Shown here piece by piece: positions 23,747 to 33,168 of a DNA stretch of 64,000 bases. The stretch lies in contig NZ_BQHR01000013.1 of assembly GCF_021601625.1 (NCBI RefSeq), forward strand, positions 62,001 to 126,000, in the 5' to 3' direction. Within the stretch, counting starts at the first letter, position 1, and every line of letters starts with the position of its first letter. Source of the DNA: Pseudomonas paraglycinae (lineage in GTDB: Bacteria > Pseudomonadota > Gammaproteobacteria > Pseudomonadales > Pseudomonadaceae). The translations under genes were made by a program, and so were the position numbers. The notes beneath the pieces were generated by a model. It searched no databases and had not been told where the DNA came from. It worked only from the letters and a program-made list of their open reading frames with translations.

Positions 23747-26134
23747 TCAGAAGCCGTAAGTCGCGGTGGCGTAGTAATACGCGCCGTTGGTGCCGATCGG
23801 CGAGAGCACGTCGTACGGCAGGTTGCCGCCGTAGTTGATGGCCGAGCCGGAGCGTTCCGGGTAGTTGTCGGTCAGGTTGTTGCCACCCAGGGCGATGCTG
23901 AATTTCGGGGTGAATTTGTAGGTCACCTCGGCGTCCAGCTGCCACACCGCGCCATAGGTTTGCTCAGGCTGCGAGTCGCCGAAATCGAACACCCGAGTGG
24001 TCTCGCCCTGACGAGTCAGACGCCCGAGCAGGCCCCAGTGTTCGCTGGTCCAGTTGGCGGAAAACACGAAACGATCCTTGGGCGCGGCGTCGGTCAGGGT
24101 GTTGCGTTCCTCGACGCCGACCAGCGCGTCATTGCCAATCCCTAAGGCGGTCAGCTGCGACGGCGTGCCCTTGGTGCTGGTGACCTTGGTGTGGTTGTAG
24201 GTGTACGCGGTGGTCAGCCCCAGTTGCCCGTCGTAGAACGGCTGATGGTAGTTGAGCACCAGTTCGGCGCCGTCAGTGCGGGTGTCGGCGGCATTGGTGA
24301 AGAAGTTGACGTCGTGCACGCCCGGCACGCCGAAGTTGTCATTGATGTAGCTTTCCAGCGCGTCGCTGCCGATTCGCTGCGACAGGGTGATGCGGTCTTT
24401 GACGTCGATGCGGAACACATCGAGCGACGCATCGAAGCGTTCGTTCAACTGGAACGTCAGGCCGAGGCTGAAGTTCTTCGAGGTTTCCGGATCGAGTTTT
24501 TCCGCGCCCAGGGCACGGGCAATCGGATCGTTGACCGACAGCACGCGGATATCGGTGAGCGTGCCGCCGTCGCCGAAGTTGCTGGTGGTGTTCTGGAAGC
24601 CGCTCTGGGCCAGCGACGGCGCGCGGAAGTTGTTCGACACCGCACCGCGCAACGCCCATTGATCGGTCAGCTTGTAGCGACCGCTGAGCTTGCCGGTGAG
24701 TTTGCTGCCGGCGTCGTCGTAATGTTCCCAGCGCGTGGCGGCATCGACGAAGAAACGGTCGGTGAGATCACCGGACAATTCGGCGTAGGTGCCGAACACG
24801 TTGCGATCCAGATCCGACTCTTCACTCGGGCGCAGACCGTTGGCGCCATCGGCCCCGGAGCCGATGTAAGAGGCTTCGTCTCCGGCAAAGGTCAGGTAGT
24901 TTTCGTAACGATATTCACCGCCCACCGCCAGCACGAACGAGCGGCCACCGAGGCGCAATTCGCGGCTGAAATCCAGGTTGGTGGTGGTCTGGCGCAACTC
25001 ATAGTCACCAGTGTCGAATCGGGTCGGCGAGTCCGCGCCGAGGCTGACGTTGAGGGTGCGGCGGGTTGCCGATTCGAAGCGGTTGCGACCGTGGGTGACG
25101 CTGCTGTCGAAATCCCAGTCGTCGCCGATCAGGCCTTTGTAACCGGCGGTGGCGGAGATGTCGGTGTTGTCGCCCAGCGATTGCGGCAAGTAGCCGTTGG
25201 GGTAGAACTGCGGCTGCTCGGACGGGTAGCGATAGAACTCGGCGCCGGTGGTGTGGCGTTCGTTGTAGGTGCCGAAGCTGTAGGCCTTGCCGCCAGCCAA
25301 CGGCAATTCTCCGTTGAACCAGGCGTTGACGTCCCGCGCCACGCCGTCGCCCATCACGTAGTTGCGCTGGCCCGGGGTGTCGGCGAAGCCGTCGTAGCCG
25401 GCGCGGTTGGTCGGGTTGCGATCCTTGTATTCGGTGCCGCCACGAATGAAGCCGCCCTCCTCACCCAGCCGCGTGCCGATCTTGGCGGTGGTCACGCTGT
25501 TCTGGCCGTCGGTGGTGGATTTGCCGATGGCGTCCTGGTGCGTGTGGTAGGCGCCGTAGCTGGTGGATACTTCGCCGCCTTCGGGGGCGTCGTCGAGGAT
25601 GATGTTGATCACCCCGGCAATCGCATCGGAGCCGTACTGCGCACCGGCGCCGTCGCGCAGCACTTCGATGCGTTTGATCGCGCTGATCGGGATCGAGTTG
25701 AAGTCCACCGGCGCCGTGCCGCGACCGATTTTCGACGAGTCGTTGACCACCGCCGAGGTGTGACGGCGCTTGCCATTGACCAGCACCAGCACCTGATCCG
25801 GGCTCATGCCACGCAGCTGCGCGGCGCGCACGTGGTCGGCGCCGCCGGAGTTGGACTGGCGCGGAAAACTGAACGACGGCAACAGCGTCTGCAACGCCTG
25901 GCCCAGCTCGCCGCCACTGGCGCCGGCGGTCTTCAGGTCCTCGGCGGTCAACACATCCACCGGCACCGGCGAATCCAGCACCGTGCGAGCGGTGCCGCGA
26001 GTGCCGGTGACCAGCACGGTACCCAGCCGTGTGTCATCGTCGACGCGCGCGGAAGTCTCTTCGGCTTGCGCAGGAAGTTGCCAGATTGCACTGACAACAG
26101 CGATGGCGAGTAATGAACGCGAACGGTGAATCAT
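23747..26134 (-). CDS. TonB-dependent outer-membrane receptor (first)
   Basis: Outer-membrane importer of 795 residues from ATG 26134, preceded by AAGGAGC. Signal peptide to about residue 24 (SLLAIAVVSAIWQLPAQA), then the plug domain: TVLVTGTRGTARTVLDSPVP, LRGMSPDQVLVLVNGKRRH, IEVLRDGAGAQYGSDAIAGV. The beta-barrel ends in a C-terminal Phe (TATYGF), as expected for BAM insertion. It has no N-terminal signalling domain, so it is not of the FecA type. The 387-base upstream region contains dyad sites. Its ligand is unknown; the neighbouring operon with an organosulfur or sugar flavour gives a hint but no proof. Confidence 0.92.
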   Translation of the reverse strand: MIHRSRSLLAIAVVSAIWQLPAQAEETSARVDDDTRLGTVLVTGTRGTARTVLDSPVPVDVLTAEDLKTAGASGGELGQALQTLLPSFSFPRQSNSGGADHVRAAQLRGMSPDQVLVLVNGKRRHTSAVVNDSSKIGRGTAPVDFNSIPISAIKRIEVLRDGAGAQYGSDAIAGVINIILDDAPEGGEVSTSYGAYHTHQDAIGKSTTDGQNSVTTAKIGTRLGEEGGFIRGGTEYKDRNPTNRAGYDGFADTPGQRNYVMGDGVARDVNAWFNGELPLAGGKAYSFGTYNERHTTGAEFYRYPSEQPQFYPNGYLPQSLGDNTDISATAGYKGLIGDDWDFDSSVTHGRNRFESATRRTLNVSLGADSPTRFDTGDYELRQTTTNLDFSRELRLGGRSFVLAVGGEYRYENYLTFAGDEASYIGSGADGANGLRPSEESDLDRNVFGTYAELSGDLTDRFFVDAATRWEHYDDAGSKLTGKLSGRYKLTDQWALRGAVSNNFRAPSLAQSGFQNTTSNFGDGGTLTDIRVLSVNDPIARALGAEKLDPETSKNFSLGLTFQLNERFDASLDVFRIDVKDRITLSQRIGSDALESYINDNFGVPGVHDVNFFTNAADTRTDGAELVLNYHQPFYDGQLGLTTAYTYNHTKVTSTKGTPSQLTALGIGNDALVGVEERNTLTDAAPKDRFVFSANWTSEHWGLLGRLTRQGETTRVFDFGDSQPEQTYGAVWQLDAEVTYKFTPKFSIALGGNNLTDNYPERSGSAINYGGNLPYDVLSPIGTNGAYYYATATYGF

Positions 26135-26521
26135 GCGACAGCTCCTTGAATCGCAGTTAATAACCGGCCGCTGCCGAATCATGAAGTGTCGGCAATCGGT
26201 GCACGGCAATTTCTGCTGTATTTTTGATATTCAGAAAGGCAGCCAAGTGTGTTGAACAACTATTAGCTGTTAGAGCGCAAGAACCCCAAAGTTAGTAGAA
26301 CCCCCTGATTACCGATGCTAGACGAGCGGTCGCCTGCCGCAAAAGAACCAATAACGCTTAGGTTATGCCTGACGAATGGAGTGTTGCCTGAGCAACAGTT
26401 GTGTTTGCGCAACAACATGAATACCCAACTAACTAACAACTAATCACGCACAAAAACGCACTCCACGTTGTTGTAGAGAGCGTTATTAATCTGTGTTTTT
26501 TCGGTGCGAAGTTAGATGCCG
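26135..26521. other. Long upstream region of the TonB receptor
   Basis: 387 bases without a supported gene. It is AT-richer than the flanks. It contains the dyad cluster listed at 26382-26416 and a further GTTGTTG at about 26467-26473. I looked for a -24/-12 sigma-54 promoter on the minus strand and did not find a convincing one. Confidence 0.5.
26382..26416. promoter_or_regulatory. Paired dyad sites upstream of the TonB receptor
   Basis: A perfect inverted repeat TGTTGC-N4-GCAACA (26382-26397) is followed directly by a second, imperfect one, GTTGTG...CAACAAC (26398-26416). They lie about 250-265 bases before the receptor start. Distance and paired arrangement fit an activator that works from afar, but the protein is not identified. 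Confidence 0.45.
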
Positions 26522-27187
26522 TCAGTCGAAGTCCTTTTCCCGCCAGGCATCTTCTGCACTGTCCAGCGCATCGCCGCTGAAACGCTGTTCAATGAACGGA
26601 TCGGCGTGCAAGTGAAAGCCGTTGCGCTCCCAGAAGCCCGGTTGTTCCTGATCGGTGAATTCGAGCCCGCGCAACCATTTCGCGCTCTTCCAGAAGTACC
26701 GCCCCGCCACCACCAGCCGCAGCGGCCAGCCATGTTGGGCGGTCAGCGGCTGACCGTCGTAATGGGTGGCCAGCAGGCTGTCCGGGTGCAGCAGGTCATC
26801 GAGATGCAGGTTGGTCTGGTAATCGTGATCGGCGTGGGCCATGACGAAGGACGACGTCGGCCGGATGTCCAGGGCCTGCAACAGATCTTGCAGGTGCACT
26901 CCGCTCCAGCGGGTGTCGAATTTCGACCAGCGTGTCACGCAATGAATGTCGCATTGCAACGAGCGTTGCGGCAGCGCTTGCAGATCGGCGTAGGTCAGCT
27001 CGACCGGCTTGGCCAAGGTGCCGAACAGGCGCAGCGACCACGTCGCCAGGTCATACGCCGGCACCTCGCCCTCGTGCAGGATCGGGAAGCGCTCCGTCAG
27101 CACCTGCCCCGGTGGCAGCCGTTCGCCCAGCGCCACATCGGCTTTCGGCGAACGGCTCTTGCGCAGGCGCGCAGCCTTGTCGTGCAT
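26522..27187 (-). CDS. Molybdopterin-dependent oxidoreductase, sulfite oxidase-like
   Basis: A 221-residue protein of the sulfite oxidase/MsrP fold. CDIHCVTRWSKFD contains the Cys expected to coordinate molybdenum (Cys83), and AHADHDYQTNL plus HGWPLRLVVAGRYFWKSAKW are typical molybdopterin-domain elements. There is no Tat or Sec signal, so it appears cytosolic. It is shorter than true sulfite oxidases and lacks the dimerisation and heme domains. It is the last gene of the eight-gene minus-strand unit, nine bases after the sugar-type binding protein. The substrate is unknown. Confidence 0.82.
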   Translation of the reverse strand: MHDKAARLRKSRSPKADVALGERLPPGQVLTERFPILHEGEVPAYDLATWSLRLFGTLAKPVELTYADLQALPQRSLQCDIHCVTRWSKFDTRWSGVHLQDLLQALDIRPTSSFVMAHADHDYQTNLHLDDLLHPDSLLATHYDGQPLTAQHGWPLRLVVAGRYFWKSAKWLRGLEFTDQEQPGFWERNGFHLHADPFIEQRFSGDALDSAEDAWREKDFD

Positions 27188-27196
27188 GTCGGTTCC

Positions 27197-28252
27197 TCAG
27201 TTCGCCACGGGAATCCACGGTGCCCGCGCGACATTGGCGGTGTCACCGAAGGCCGGCAGTTTCTGCCCCAGGTCCCGTACGTTTTTCACGTCCAGATCCA
27301 GCAGTTGCTGACGGGTGATCAGGGTCGGCGGCACCAGCACCTTGGGCCCCGGATTTTCCCCGGCAATCAGCATCGCCAGACTGCGCACACTGATTGCCCC
27401 GGCGACTTGCGGATTGACCGCAGCGGTGGCGGCCCAGGCGCTGTCCGGTTCTTTCATGATCTGGATGTCGGCGGTGGAAATGTCGGCGCTGTAGATCTTC
27501 ACCTTGCGGCTCAGACCGGCCTCGTCCACCGCGATCTTCGCGCCTTTTGCGAACTCGTCGAACGGCGCAAAAATCACGCTGATCCCCGGATTGGCCCGCA
27601 ACACGGCGCTGGCCTGATCCGCCACCGAGTTGGCAATCGGCGGATTGAGCGTGCCGAAGCGCGCCTTCTCGACGATCCCCGGATTGCTCGCTTTGACCTG
27701 ACTCCAGATTTCGTCGCGGCGCTCCATCGGCGTGAAACCGCTGATGTAGACGTAACCGGCATCAAAACGGGTGCCGTTGTCCTTCACCGCTTGATCGAGT
27801 GCCAGTCGCGCCAGTGCATGGTGATCCTGCTCGACCTGAGTCACTTGCGGCGTGTTCAGGTCGACGTCGAACGCGACGACCTTGATGCCTTTGGCCAGCG
27901 CCCGCTCAATCGGCCCTTTGAGAGTTTCCGCCAGCCCCAATTGCACGATGATCCCGTCGACACCGAGGTCGGCGGCCTGATCGATCATCTCGCCCTGACT
28001 GGCCGCCTGTTGCCGCGCGTCGAACACCCGCAGGTTGGCGCCCAGCGCTTCGGTCTGTTTCTCGACGCCGCGCAGATAGGCTTCAGGGAAATCCCCGGAA
28101 AACAGATAGCCCACCAGCGCGATCTGTACCTGACCTTTATCGAACGGCGCCGGTGCGCCGGGCAGGGCCTTGGCCTGCGCATTGAGGGCCAGCGCCGAGA
28201 GCAGCGCCCCGGCGAGGCAATGACGTGCGAACTGCTTGATTGAACCGTGCAT
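27197..28252 (-). CDS. Sugar-type ABC importer, periplasmic binding protein
   Basis: Substrate-binding protein of 351 residues of the RbsB/LsrB group (periplasmic-binding fold type I). The signal peptide is LAGALLSALALNAQA, cleaved near residue 27. The core contains QIALVGYLFSGDFPEAYLRGV, LGVDGIIVQLG, GYVYISGFTPMERRDEIW and VIFAPFDEFAKGAKIAVDE. Its partners are the permease and ATPase genes immediately upstream. Start at ATG 28252 with AAGGAAAG. The ligand need not be a plain sugar, given the mixed operon. Confidence 0.87.
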   Translation of the reverse strand: MHGSIKQFARHCLAGALLSALALNAQAKALPGAPAPFDKGQVQIALVGYLFSGDFPEAYLRGVEKQTEALGANLRVFDARQQAASQGEMIDQAADLGVDGIIVQLGLAETLKGPIERALAKGIKVVAFDVDLNTPQVTQVEQDHHALARLALDQAVKDNGTRFDAGYVYISGFTPMERRDEIWSQVKASNPGIVEKARFGTLNPPIANSVADQASAVLRANPGISVIFAPFDEFAKGAKIAVDEAGLSRKVKIYSADISTADIQIMKEPDSAWAATAAVNPQVAGAISVRSLAMLIAGENPGPKVLVPPTLITRQQLLDLDVKNVRDLGQKLPAFGDTANVARAPWIPVAN

Positions 28253-28283
28253 GGATCTTTCCTTGAAGCATCAATGAAACGGC

Positions 28284-29309
28284 TCAGCGCGCCCGATGCG
28301 CGAGGCCGAAGGTGAACATCAGGGCCAGCACCAGCACCAGTCCCTTGACGAAATCCTGCGCGTAATACGGCGCGTTGAGCATGGTCAGGCCATTGAGCAA
28401 CGAAGCCACCAGCAATGCGCCGACCAGCGTGCCGAACGCGTTGGGCTTCTTCGCCCCGAGCACGGCAAAACCGATCAGCGCAGCGCCCAGTGCATCCAGC
28501 ACCAGGCCATTGCCGGAGCTGACATCACCGCGCCCCAATCGCGCCGCCAGTAACAAACCGCCGAGCGAGGCCAGCAGCGCCGAGAGCACGTAAGCCAGCA
28601 ACTTGAAGCGCTGTACCGGCGCACCGGCCAGACGCGCCGCCTGCTCGTTGCCGCCAATCGCATAGAACAACCGGCCGATGCGCGTGCGTTCGAGAAACAG
28701 CCACACCGCCACCGCGACCACCGCCGTGATCAACACCGGAACCGGCACGATGTCCCACAGTCGTCCTCGACCCAATGCCAGAAACACTGCGCTGAACGAA
28801 CCCTCGGCTTCATCGCCGTTGGGTAAAGTCATGCCCACCGCAATCGAGCGTCCGCCCGTGGGAATCAGTTGCACGCCGATCACCAGGAACATGCTGCCGA
28901 GCGTCGCGAGAATATCCGGCACGCGCATCTTCACGATCAGCCAGCCGTTGAGCAGCCCGACCAATGCGCCACCCGCGAGGCTGATCAGCACCGCCGGCAC
29001 CGCGCCCCAGCCGAGCACCACCATCACGTAACTGGCGATCATCAGGCTCATGGCGGCCACCGCGCCGATCGACAGATCCAGCCCGCCCACGGCCATGGTC
29101 AGCGTCACGCCCAAAGCCAGCAGCGCGACAATCGACACCGATTGCAGAATGCTGAACAGGTTGCCAACGCGCAGGAACGCCGGTTCCGCCACACTGAAAA
29201 ACACCACGATCAACGCCAGCACCCACAGCAGGCCGTAGCGGATCAGCGCTTGCACGAAGCGCTCGGTCGGCGCCGGGGCGGATGACAACAGGGAACTCGA
29301 ATCAGGCAC
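28284..29309 (-). CDS. Sugar-type ABC importer, permease (RbsC-like)
   Basis: Inner-membrane permease of 341 residues with eight to ten hydrophobic segments. GVTLTMAVGGLDLSIGAVAA and GDVSSGNGLVLDALGAALIG are hallmarks of the RbsC/XylH family. The start chosen is GTG 29309, which has AAGGAG nine bases upstream and overlaps the end of the ATPase gene by eight bases. A longer frame upstream has no ribosome binding site and an unlikely N-terminus. Coupled translation with the ATPase is expected. Confidence 0.88.
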   Translation of the reverse strand: MPDSSSLLSSAPAPTERFVQALIRYGLLWVLALIVVFFSVAEPAFLRVGNLFSILQSVSIVALLALGVTLTMAVGGLDLSIGAVAAMSLMIASYVMVVLGWGAVPAVLISLAGGALVGLLNGWLIVKMRVPDILATLGSMFLVIGVQLIPTGGRSIAVGMTLPNGDEAEGSFSAVFLALGRGRLWDIVPVPVLITAVVAVAVWLFLERTRIGRLFYAIGGNEQAARLAGAPVQRFKLLAYVLSALLASLGGLLLAARLGRGDVSSGNGLVLDALGAALIGFAVLGAKKPNAFGTLVGALLVASLLNGLTMLNAPYYAQDFVKGLVLVLALMFTFGLAHRAR

Positions 29310-30858
29310 TCGCTCTACTCCTTGGCGCGGCGTGAACAATAGAATTTTGCGGATCGCTGCCGGCCAGCGCGGCGACCAGGGTGGCGCGATCCAGCCCGGC
29401 ACGCGGGTACTCGGCCACCACCGAGTGATCGCGCACCAGCAGAATCCGGTCGGCGATCTCCAGCGCTTCATCGACGTCCGAGCAGATCACCAGCGTGGCG
29501 CGGCCAGCGGCGCTGTCGCGCAACAACTGGCCGATCTCGCGCCGGGCACGCACATCGACGCCCTGAAACGGCTCGTCAAGGATCAGCACCCGGCCCTCGC
29601 CAAGCAGCCAGCGACCGAGCACGACTTTCTGCTGATTGCCGCCGGACAACGCGCTCATCGGCACATCGATGCCGGCGGTCTTGATTCCCAGCGCGGCGAC
29701 TTGCGCCTCGACCGCCGCCGCTTCGGCGCGGTTGCGGATGAAACCGCCACGGGTGAAGCGTTCGAGGAACGGCAAGGTCAGGGTTCGACGCAAAGAAAAA
29801 TCCGGCACCAGTGATTGGCTCGCGCGATCCTCGGCGGCGAAGAACACGCCGCTCTGGATCGCCTGGCGGGGCGAGCCCGGCTGCCAGTCAGCGCAGTCCA
29901 GTTGCAATGAGCCGGACACCGGTTTGCGCAGCCCGAACAGCACTTCGGCGATTTCGCTTTTGCCGGCGCCGAGCAATCCGGTCAGCACCACCACTTCGTT
30001 TTCGTGCAGGTTCAGATCAAAGGCCTGGGTGCGCGGCAGGACTTTTATGTCGCGCAGTTTCAGCACTTCACGCCCCGCCGCTCGCGGTGTGTAGACGTGA
30101 GCTTCCAGCGCCTGACCAAGCATCGCTTCCAGCGCCTCGGGCAATTGCCGGGCACTGAATTCACCGGCCAGTTGCCCGTCACGCAACACCACGGCGCGGT
30201 CGGCCACCCGTTGCAGATCGGACAACCGATGAGAGATGTACAGAATCGCCACACCGCGACTGCGCAAGGTGTCGATCAGACCGAACAGACGGTGCGCTTC
30301 GGCGTCCGACAGGGCCGCCGTGGGCTCGTCGAGAATCAGCAATCGCGGTTGCAGGGCAAAGGCGCGGGCCAGCACCACCAGTTGCCGTTCGGCCTGGCCG
30401 AGGTGCTCGATCGGTTGCTCGAGCGGCAGCACCAGACCGAGGCCGGCGGCGATGCTTGCGGCGCGCTCCAGCAGACGTTTGCGGTTGAGCCAGAAGTCGG
30501 CGTCGGGACGGCACAGTTCATCGAGCAGCAGATTTTCCGCCACGCTCAATCCGGGCGCGATGCCTTCATTGATCTGTTGATGAACCGCGACGATGCCGAA
30601 GCGGCGCGCCGACAGCGGCGAACTGAAATGCCGGGGCTGGCCATCGATCCGGATCTCGCCGCCATCGTGGGTCTGGCTGCCGGCGAGGATCTTCACCAGC
30701 GTCGATTTGCCCGCACCGTTGGCGCCGAGCAGCGCCACCACTTCGGCGGGAAAAATATCCAGGCTGACCCGGTCCAGCGCCCGGTTCGAGCCGAAGGTCC
30801 TGCTCAGTTCACGTACACGAATCAGTGGTTCGGAGACCACGGCGACAGGCGCACCCAT
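29302..30858 (-). CDS. Sugar-type ABC importer, double ATPase (RbsA-like)
   Basis: ATP-binding subunit of 518 residues with two nucleotide-binding domains. Domain 1: Walker A GANGAGKST (residues 45-53), degenerate signature LGQAERQLV, Walker B LLILDEPTAAL. Domain 2: Walker A-like GLLGAGKSE, signature [10 protein letters not shown], Walker B VLILDEPFQGVD. Such duplicated ATPases serve ribose, xylose and AI-2 importers. It starts eight bases after the MetI-like permease stop, joining two unrelated importers in one message. Confidence 0.9.
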   Translation of the reverse strand: MGAPVAVVSEPLIRVRELSRTFGSNRALDRVSLDIFPAEVVALLGANGAGKSTLVKILAGSQTHDGGEIRIDGQPRHFSSPLSARRFGIVAVHQQINEGIAPGLSVAENLLLDELCRPDADFWLNRKRLLERAASIAAGLGLVLPLEQPIEHLGQAERQLVVLARAFALQPRLLILDEPTAALSDAEAHRLFGLIDTLRSRGVAILYISHRLSDLQRVADRAVVLRDGQLAGEFSARQLPEALEAMLGQALEAHVYTPRAAGREVLKLRDIKVLPRTQAFDLNLHENEVVVLTGLLGAGKSEIAEVLFGLRKPVSGSLQLDCADWQPGSPRQAIQSGVFFAAEDRASQSLVPDFSLRRTLTLPFLERFTRGGFIRNRAEAAAVEAQVAALGIKTAGIDVPMSALSGGNQQKVVLGRWLLGEGRVLILDEPFQGVDVRARREIGQLLRDSAAGRATLVICSDVDEALEIADRILLVRDHSVVAEYPRAGLDRATLVAALAGSDPQNSIVHAAPRSRASA

Positions 30859-30866
30859 AAAATTCC

Positions 30867-31538
30867 TTAACGTCGATGAGCCAGCGAACGCACCAGTCGA
30901 TCGCCCAGGCTTTGCACGCCCTGGACGAGGATGACCAACACCACGACGGTGGCGACCATCACTTCATTGTTGAACCGTTGATAGCCGTAGCGGATCGCCA
31001 GATCGCCCAGTCCGCCACCGCCGATGACCCCGGCCATGGAAGAAAAACCGATCAGCATCACCAGCGTCAGGGTGATGCCCGCCAGCAAGGCCGGCAGCGC
31101 TTCGGGCAACAACACTTTGAAAATCACGTGGCGGATGTCACCGCCCATGGCGAGGATCGCTTCGATCCGGCCCTTTTCGACTTCGTCCAAAGCGTTCTCG
31201 ACGATCCGCGCAAAAAACGGGAAGGCGCCGATGGTGATCGGCACCACGGCGGCGGTGCTGCCCAGCGTGGTGCCGACCACCAGCCGGGTCAGCGGGATCA
31301 GGGCAATCAGCATCACCACAAACGGCAGCGAACGGCCGAGGTTGATCACCGCGCCCAAGGCCTGATTGAGCCTCGGCAACGGGTACAGACCCTGACGGCG
31401 GCTGATGAACAGCAACACCCCCAGCGGCAAACCGATCAGTAACGTGAACAGCCCGGCGAGCAGCACCATGTACAGGGTTTCGCCAGTGGCGTTGAGCACC
31501 AGTTGCAGGATTTCATTCCAGTCGATCACGCGGTTCAT
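30867..31538 (-). CDS. Methionine-type ABC importer permease (MetI-like)
   Basis: Inner-membrane permease of 223 residues with five or so hydrophobic segments. The permease loop is [21 protein letters not shown], followed by [22 protein letters not shown] and [22 protein letters not shown]; these closely fit MetI. Its ATG overlaps the stop of the MetN-like gene (ATGA, 31535-31538). It works with the MetN- and MetQ-like proteins to import methionine or another small sulfur compound. Confidence 0.9.
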   Translation of the reverse strand: MNRVIDWNEILQLVLNATGETLYMVLLAGLFTLLIGLPLGVLLFISRRQGLYPLPRLNQALGAVINLGRSLPFVVMLIALIPLTRLVVGTTLGSTAAVVPITIGAFPFFARIVENALDEVEKGRIEAILAMGGDIRHVIFKVLLPEALPALLAGITLTLVMLIGFSSMAGVIGGGGLGDLAIRYGYQRFNNEVMVATVVVLVILVQGVQSLGDRLVRSLAHRR

Positions 31539-32335
31539 GAGTGGGCCGCCCGTACGCCGTATTGCCGCAGAAAACTCAAACCGGGCGCGTCATGCCCCAG
31601 CGGCAAGCCGCAACTGGGGCGCAGTGAAGCACCGAGGGCGGACTGCGGATCGGCGAGCAATCGGGCCACCGGCCCCGCCTCCACCAGTTTTCCATTGGCC
31701 ATGGACGCGGCGTGATCGCAGATCGACTTGACCACGTCCAGCTCGTGGGTGATCAGCACGATGGTCAAACCGAGCTGGCGGTTGATGTCGCGCAACAGCT
31801 CCAGAATCGACGCGGTGGTTTCCGGGTCGAGGGCGCTGGTGGCTTCGTCCGACAGCAGATACGCCGGGCGCGCCGCCAGGGCCCGGGCGATGCCCACTCG
31901 CTGCTTCTGCCCACCGGACAGTTGCGATGGAAAGGCTTCGGCCTTGTCGCTCAAGCCCACCAGCTCCAGCAGCTCGCGAACCCGTTCATGGCGCTGTGAT
32001 TTGGCGACTTTGGCGATTTCCAGCGGCACCGCAACGTTGTCGAACACGTTGCGCGAATGCAGCAGGTTGAAGCCCTGGAAGATCATGCCGATGCGCTGAC
32101 GCTGGCGGCGCAGTTCGCTATCGGCCAGCACCGTGAGGTCTTCGCCGTCCAGCAGAATCCGCCCGGCATCCGGGCGTTCGAGCAGATTGAGGCAACGCAG
32201 CAGCGTCGATTTACCCGCGCCGCTGCGCCCGAGAATCCCGTAGATCGCCCCATCGGGAATGCTCAGCGACACCTGATCCAGCGCCGGGGTCGACGCTGAC
32301 GGATAGGTCTTGCTCAACTGCTCGACGACGATCAT
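31535..32335 (-). CDS. Methionine-type ABC importer ATPase (MetN-like, without C-terminal ACT-like domain)
   Basis: Single ATPase of 266 residues: Walker [10 protein letters not shown] (residues 36-44), signature [15 protein letters not shown], Walker [15 protein letters not shown], and the switch His in LITHELD. True MetN proteins are about 340 residues and end in a methionine-sensing NIL domain; that domain is missing here. The importer may therefore not be inhibited by internal methionine, or may carry another ligand. Its start overlaps the MetQ-like stop (ATGA). Confidence 0.9.
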   Translation of the reverse strand: MIVVEQLSKTYPSASTPALDQVSLSIPDGAIYGILGRSGAGKSTLLRCLNLLERPDAGRILLDGEDLTVLADSELRRQRQRIGMIFQGFNLLHSRNVFDNVAVPLEIAKVAKSQRHERVRELLELVGLSDKAEAFPSQLSGGQKQRVGIARALAARPAYLLSDEATSALDPETTASILELLRDINRQLGLTIVLITHELDVVKSICDHAASMANGKLVEAGPVARLLADPQSALGASLRPSCGLPLGHDAPGLSFLRQYGVRAAHS

Positions 32336-33141
32336 GGCTTGACGTCCGCCACCGGGATCACCGAGCCCTTGAAATTCTCGGCGATGTATTTGGCGACTTG
32401 CGGCGAGGTCAGGTCCTTGGCCAATTGCTGGATGCGCGGATCGTTTTCCAGTTTCGGCGTGGTCACCAGAATGTTGGCGTAGGGGTTGTGCTCGGCCTTC
32501 TCCAGCCCCAGCGCATCCTTGGCCGGCACCAGCCCGGCTTCCAGCGCGTAGTTGCCGTTGATTACCGCCAGGTCCACGTCATCCAGCGCACGGGGCAGTT
32601 GCGGCGATTCGATTTCGAGGATCTTCAGGTGTTTAGGGTTTTCCGCGATGTCCTTGGGCGTCGCCTGATCCGCCGCCGGGTCATTGAAACCGGGCTTGAG
32701 CTTGATCAGGCCGTTGTCCTGCAACAGGTACAGCGCGCGGCTCAGGTTGGTGACGTTGTTCGGCACGGCGACCGTGCCTTTGTCCGGCACCTGGGCGAAG
32801 GTTTTGTGGCGATGGGAATAAATCCCCAGCGGTTCGATGTGCACCGTGGCGGCCACCGCGAGTTTCTCGCCGAGGGCCTTTTCCTGGGATTGCAGGTACG
32901 GCAGATGCTGGAAGTAGTTGGCGTCCACATCGCCGTGCACCAGCAGCTCGTTGGAGTTCACGCCCTGCGGGATTTCGATCACCTTGAGGTTGAGCTCCGG
33001 ATCGAGTTTCTGGATGTACGCCAGAATCTGCGCATGGGGCACCGGGTCGGCGGCAACGCGCAATGGTTCCAGCGCTCGAGCACTGAACGAAGTCACCAGC
33101 GCGCCGAGGACGGCCAGGGTCAAGCCTGCTTTTTTCAACAT
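32332..33141 (-). CDS. Methionine-type ABC importer binding protein (MetQ/NlpA-like)
   Basis: Periplasmic binding protein of 269 residues. The signal peptide ([15 protein letters not shown]) lacks a lipobox, so it is probably soluble, unlike classic MetQ lipoproteins. Motifs: [60 protein letters not shown] and [19 protein letters not shown], in the family order. It is the second gene of the unit, 27 bases downstream of the oxygenase gene. Confidence 0.9.
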   Translation of the reverse strand: MLKKAGLTLAVLGALVTSFSARALEPLRVAADPVPHAQILAYIQKLDPELNLKVIEIPQGVNSNELLVHGDVDANYFQHLPYLQSQEKALGEKLAVAATVHIEPLGIYSHRHKTFAQVPDKGTVAVPNNVTNLSRALYLLQDNGLIKLKPGFNDPAADQATPKDIAENPKHLKILEIESPQLPRALDDVDLAVINGNYALEAGLVPAKDALGLEKAEHNPYANILVTTPKLENDPRIQQLAKDLTSPQVAKYIAENFKGSVIPVADVKP

Positions 33142-33168
33142 GGGAAGAGTCCTTAAGCGAGTGATGGA

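Noticed and set aside
24191-26113. 640-residue plus-strand frame opposite the TonB receptor
   Set aside because: Low-complexity Val/Ala/Gly/Arg product typical of an antisense shadow of a high-GC gene.
26135-26521. Sigma-54 (-24/-12) promoter for the TonB receptor
   Set aside because: Several GG and GC doublets were checked on the minus strand, but none had the required ten-base spacing with matching flanks.
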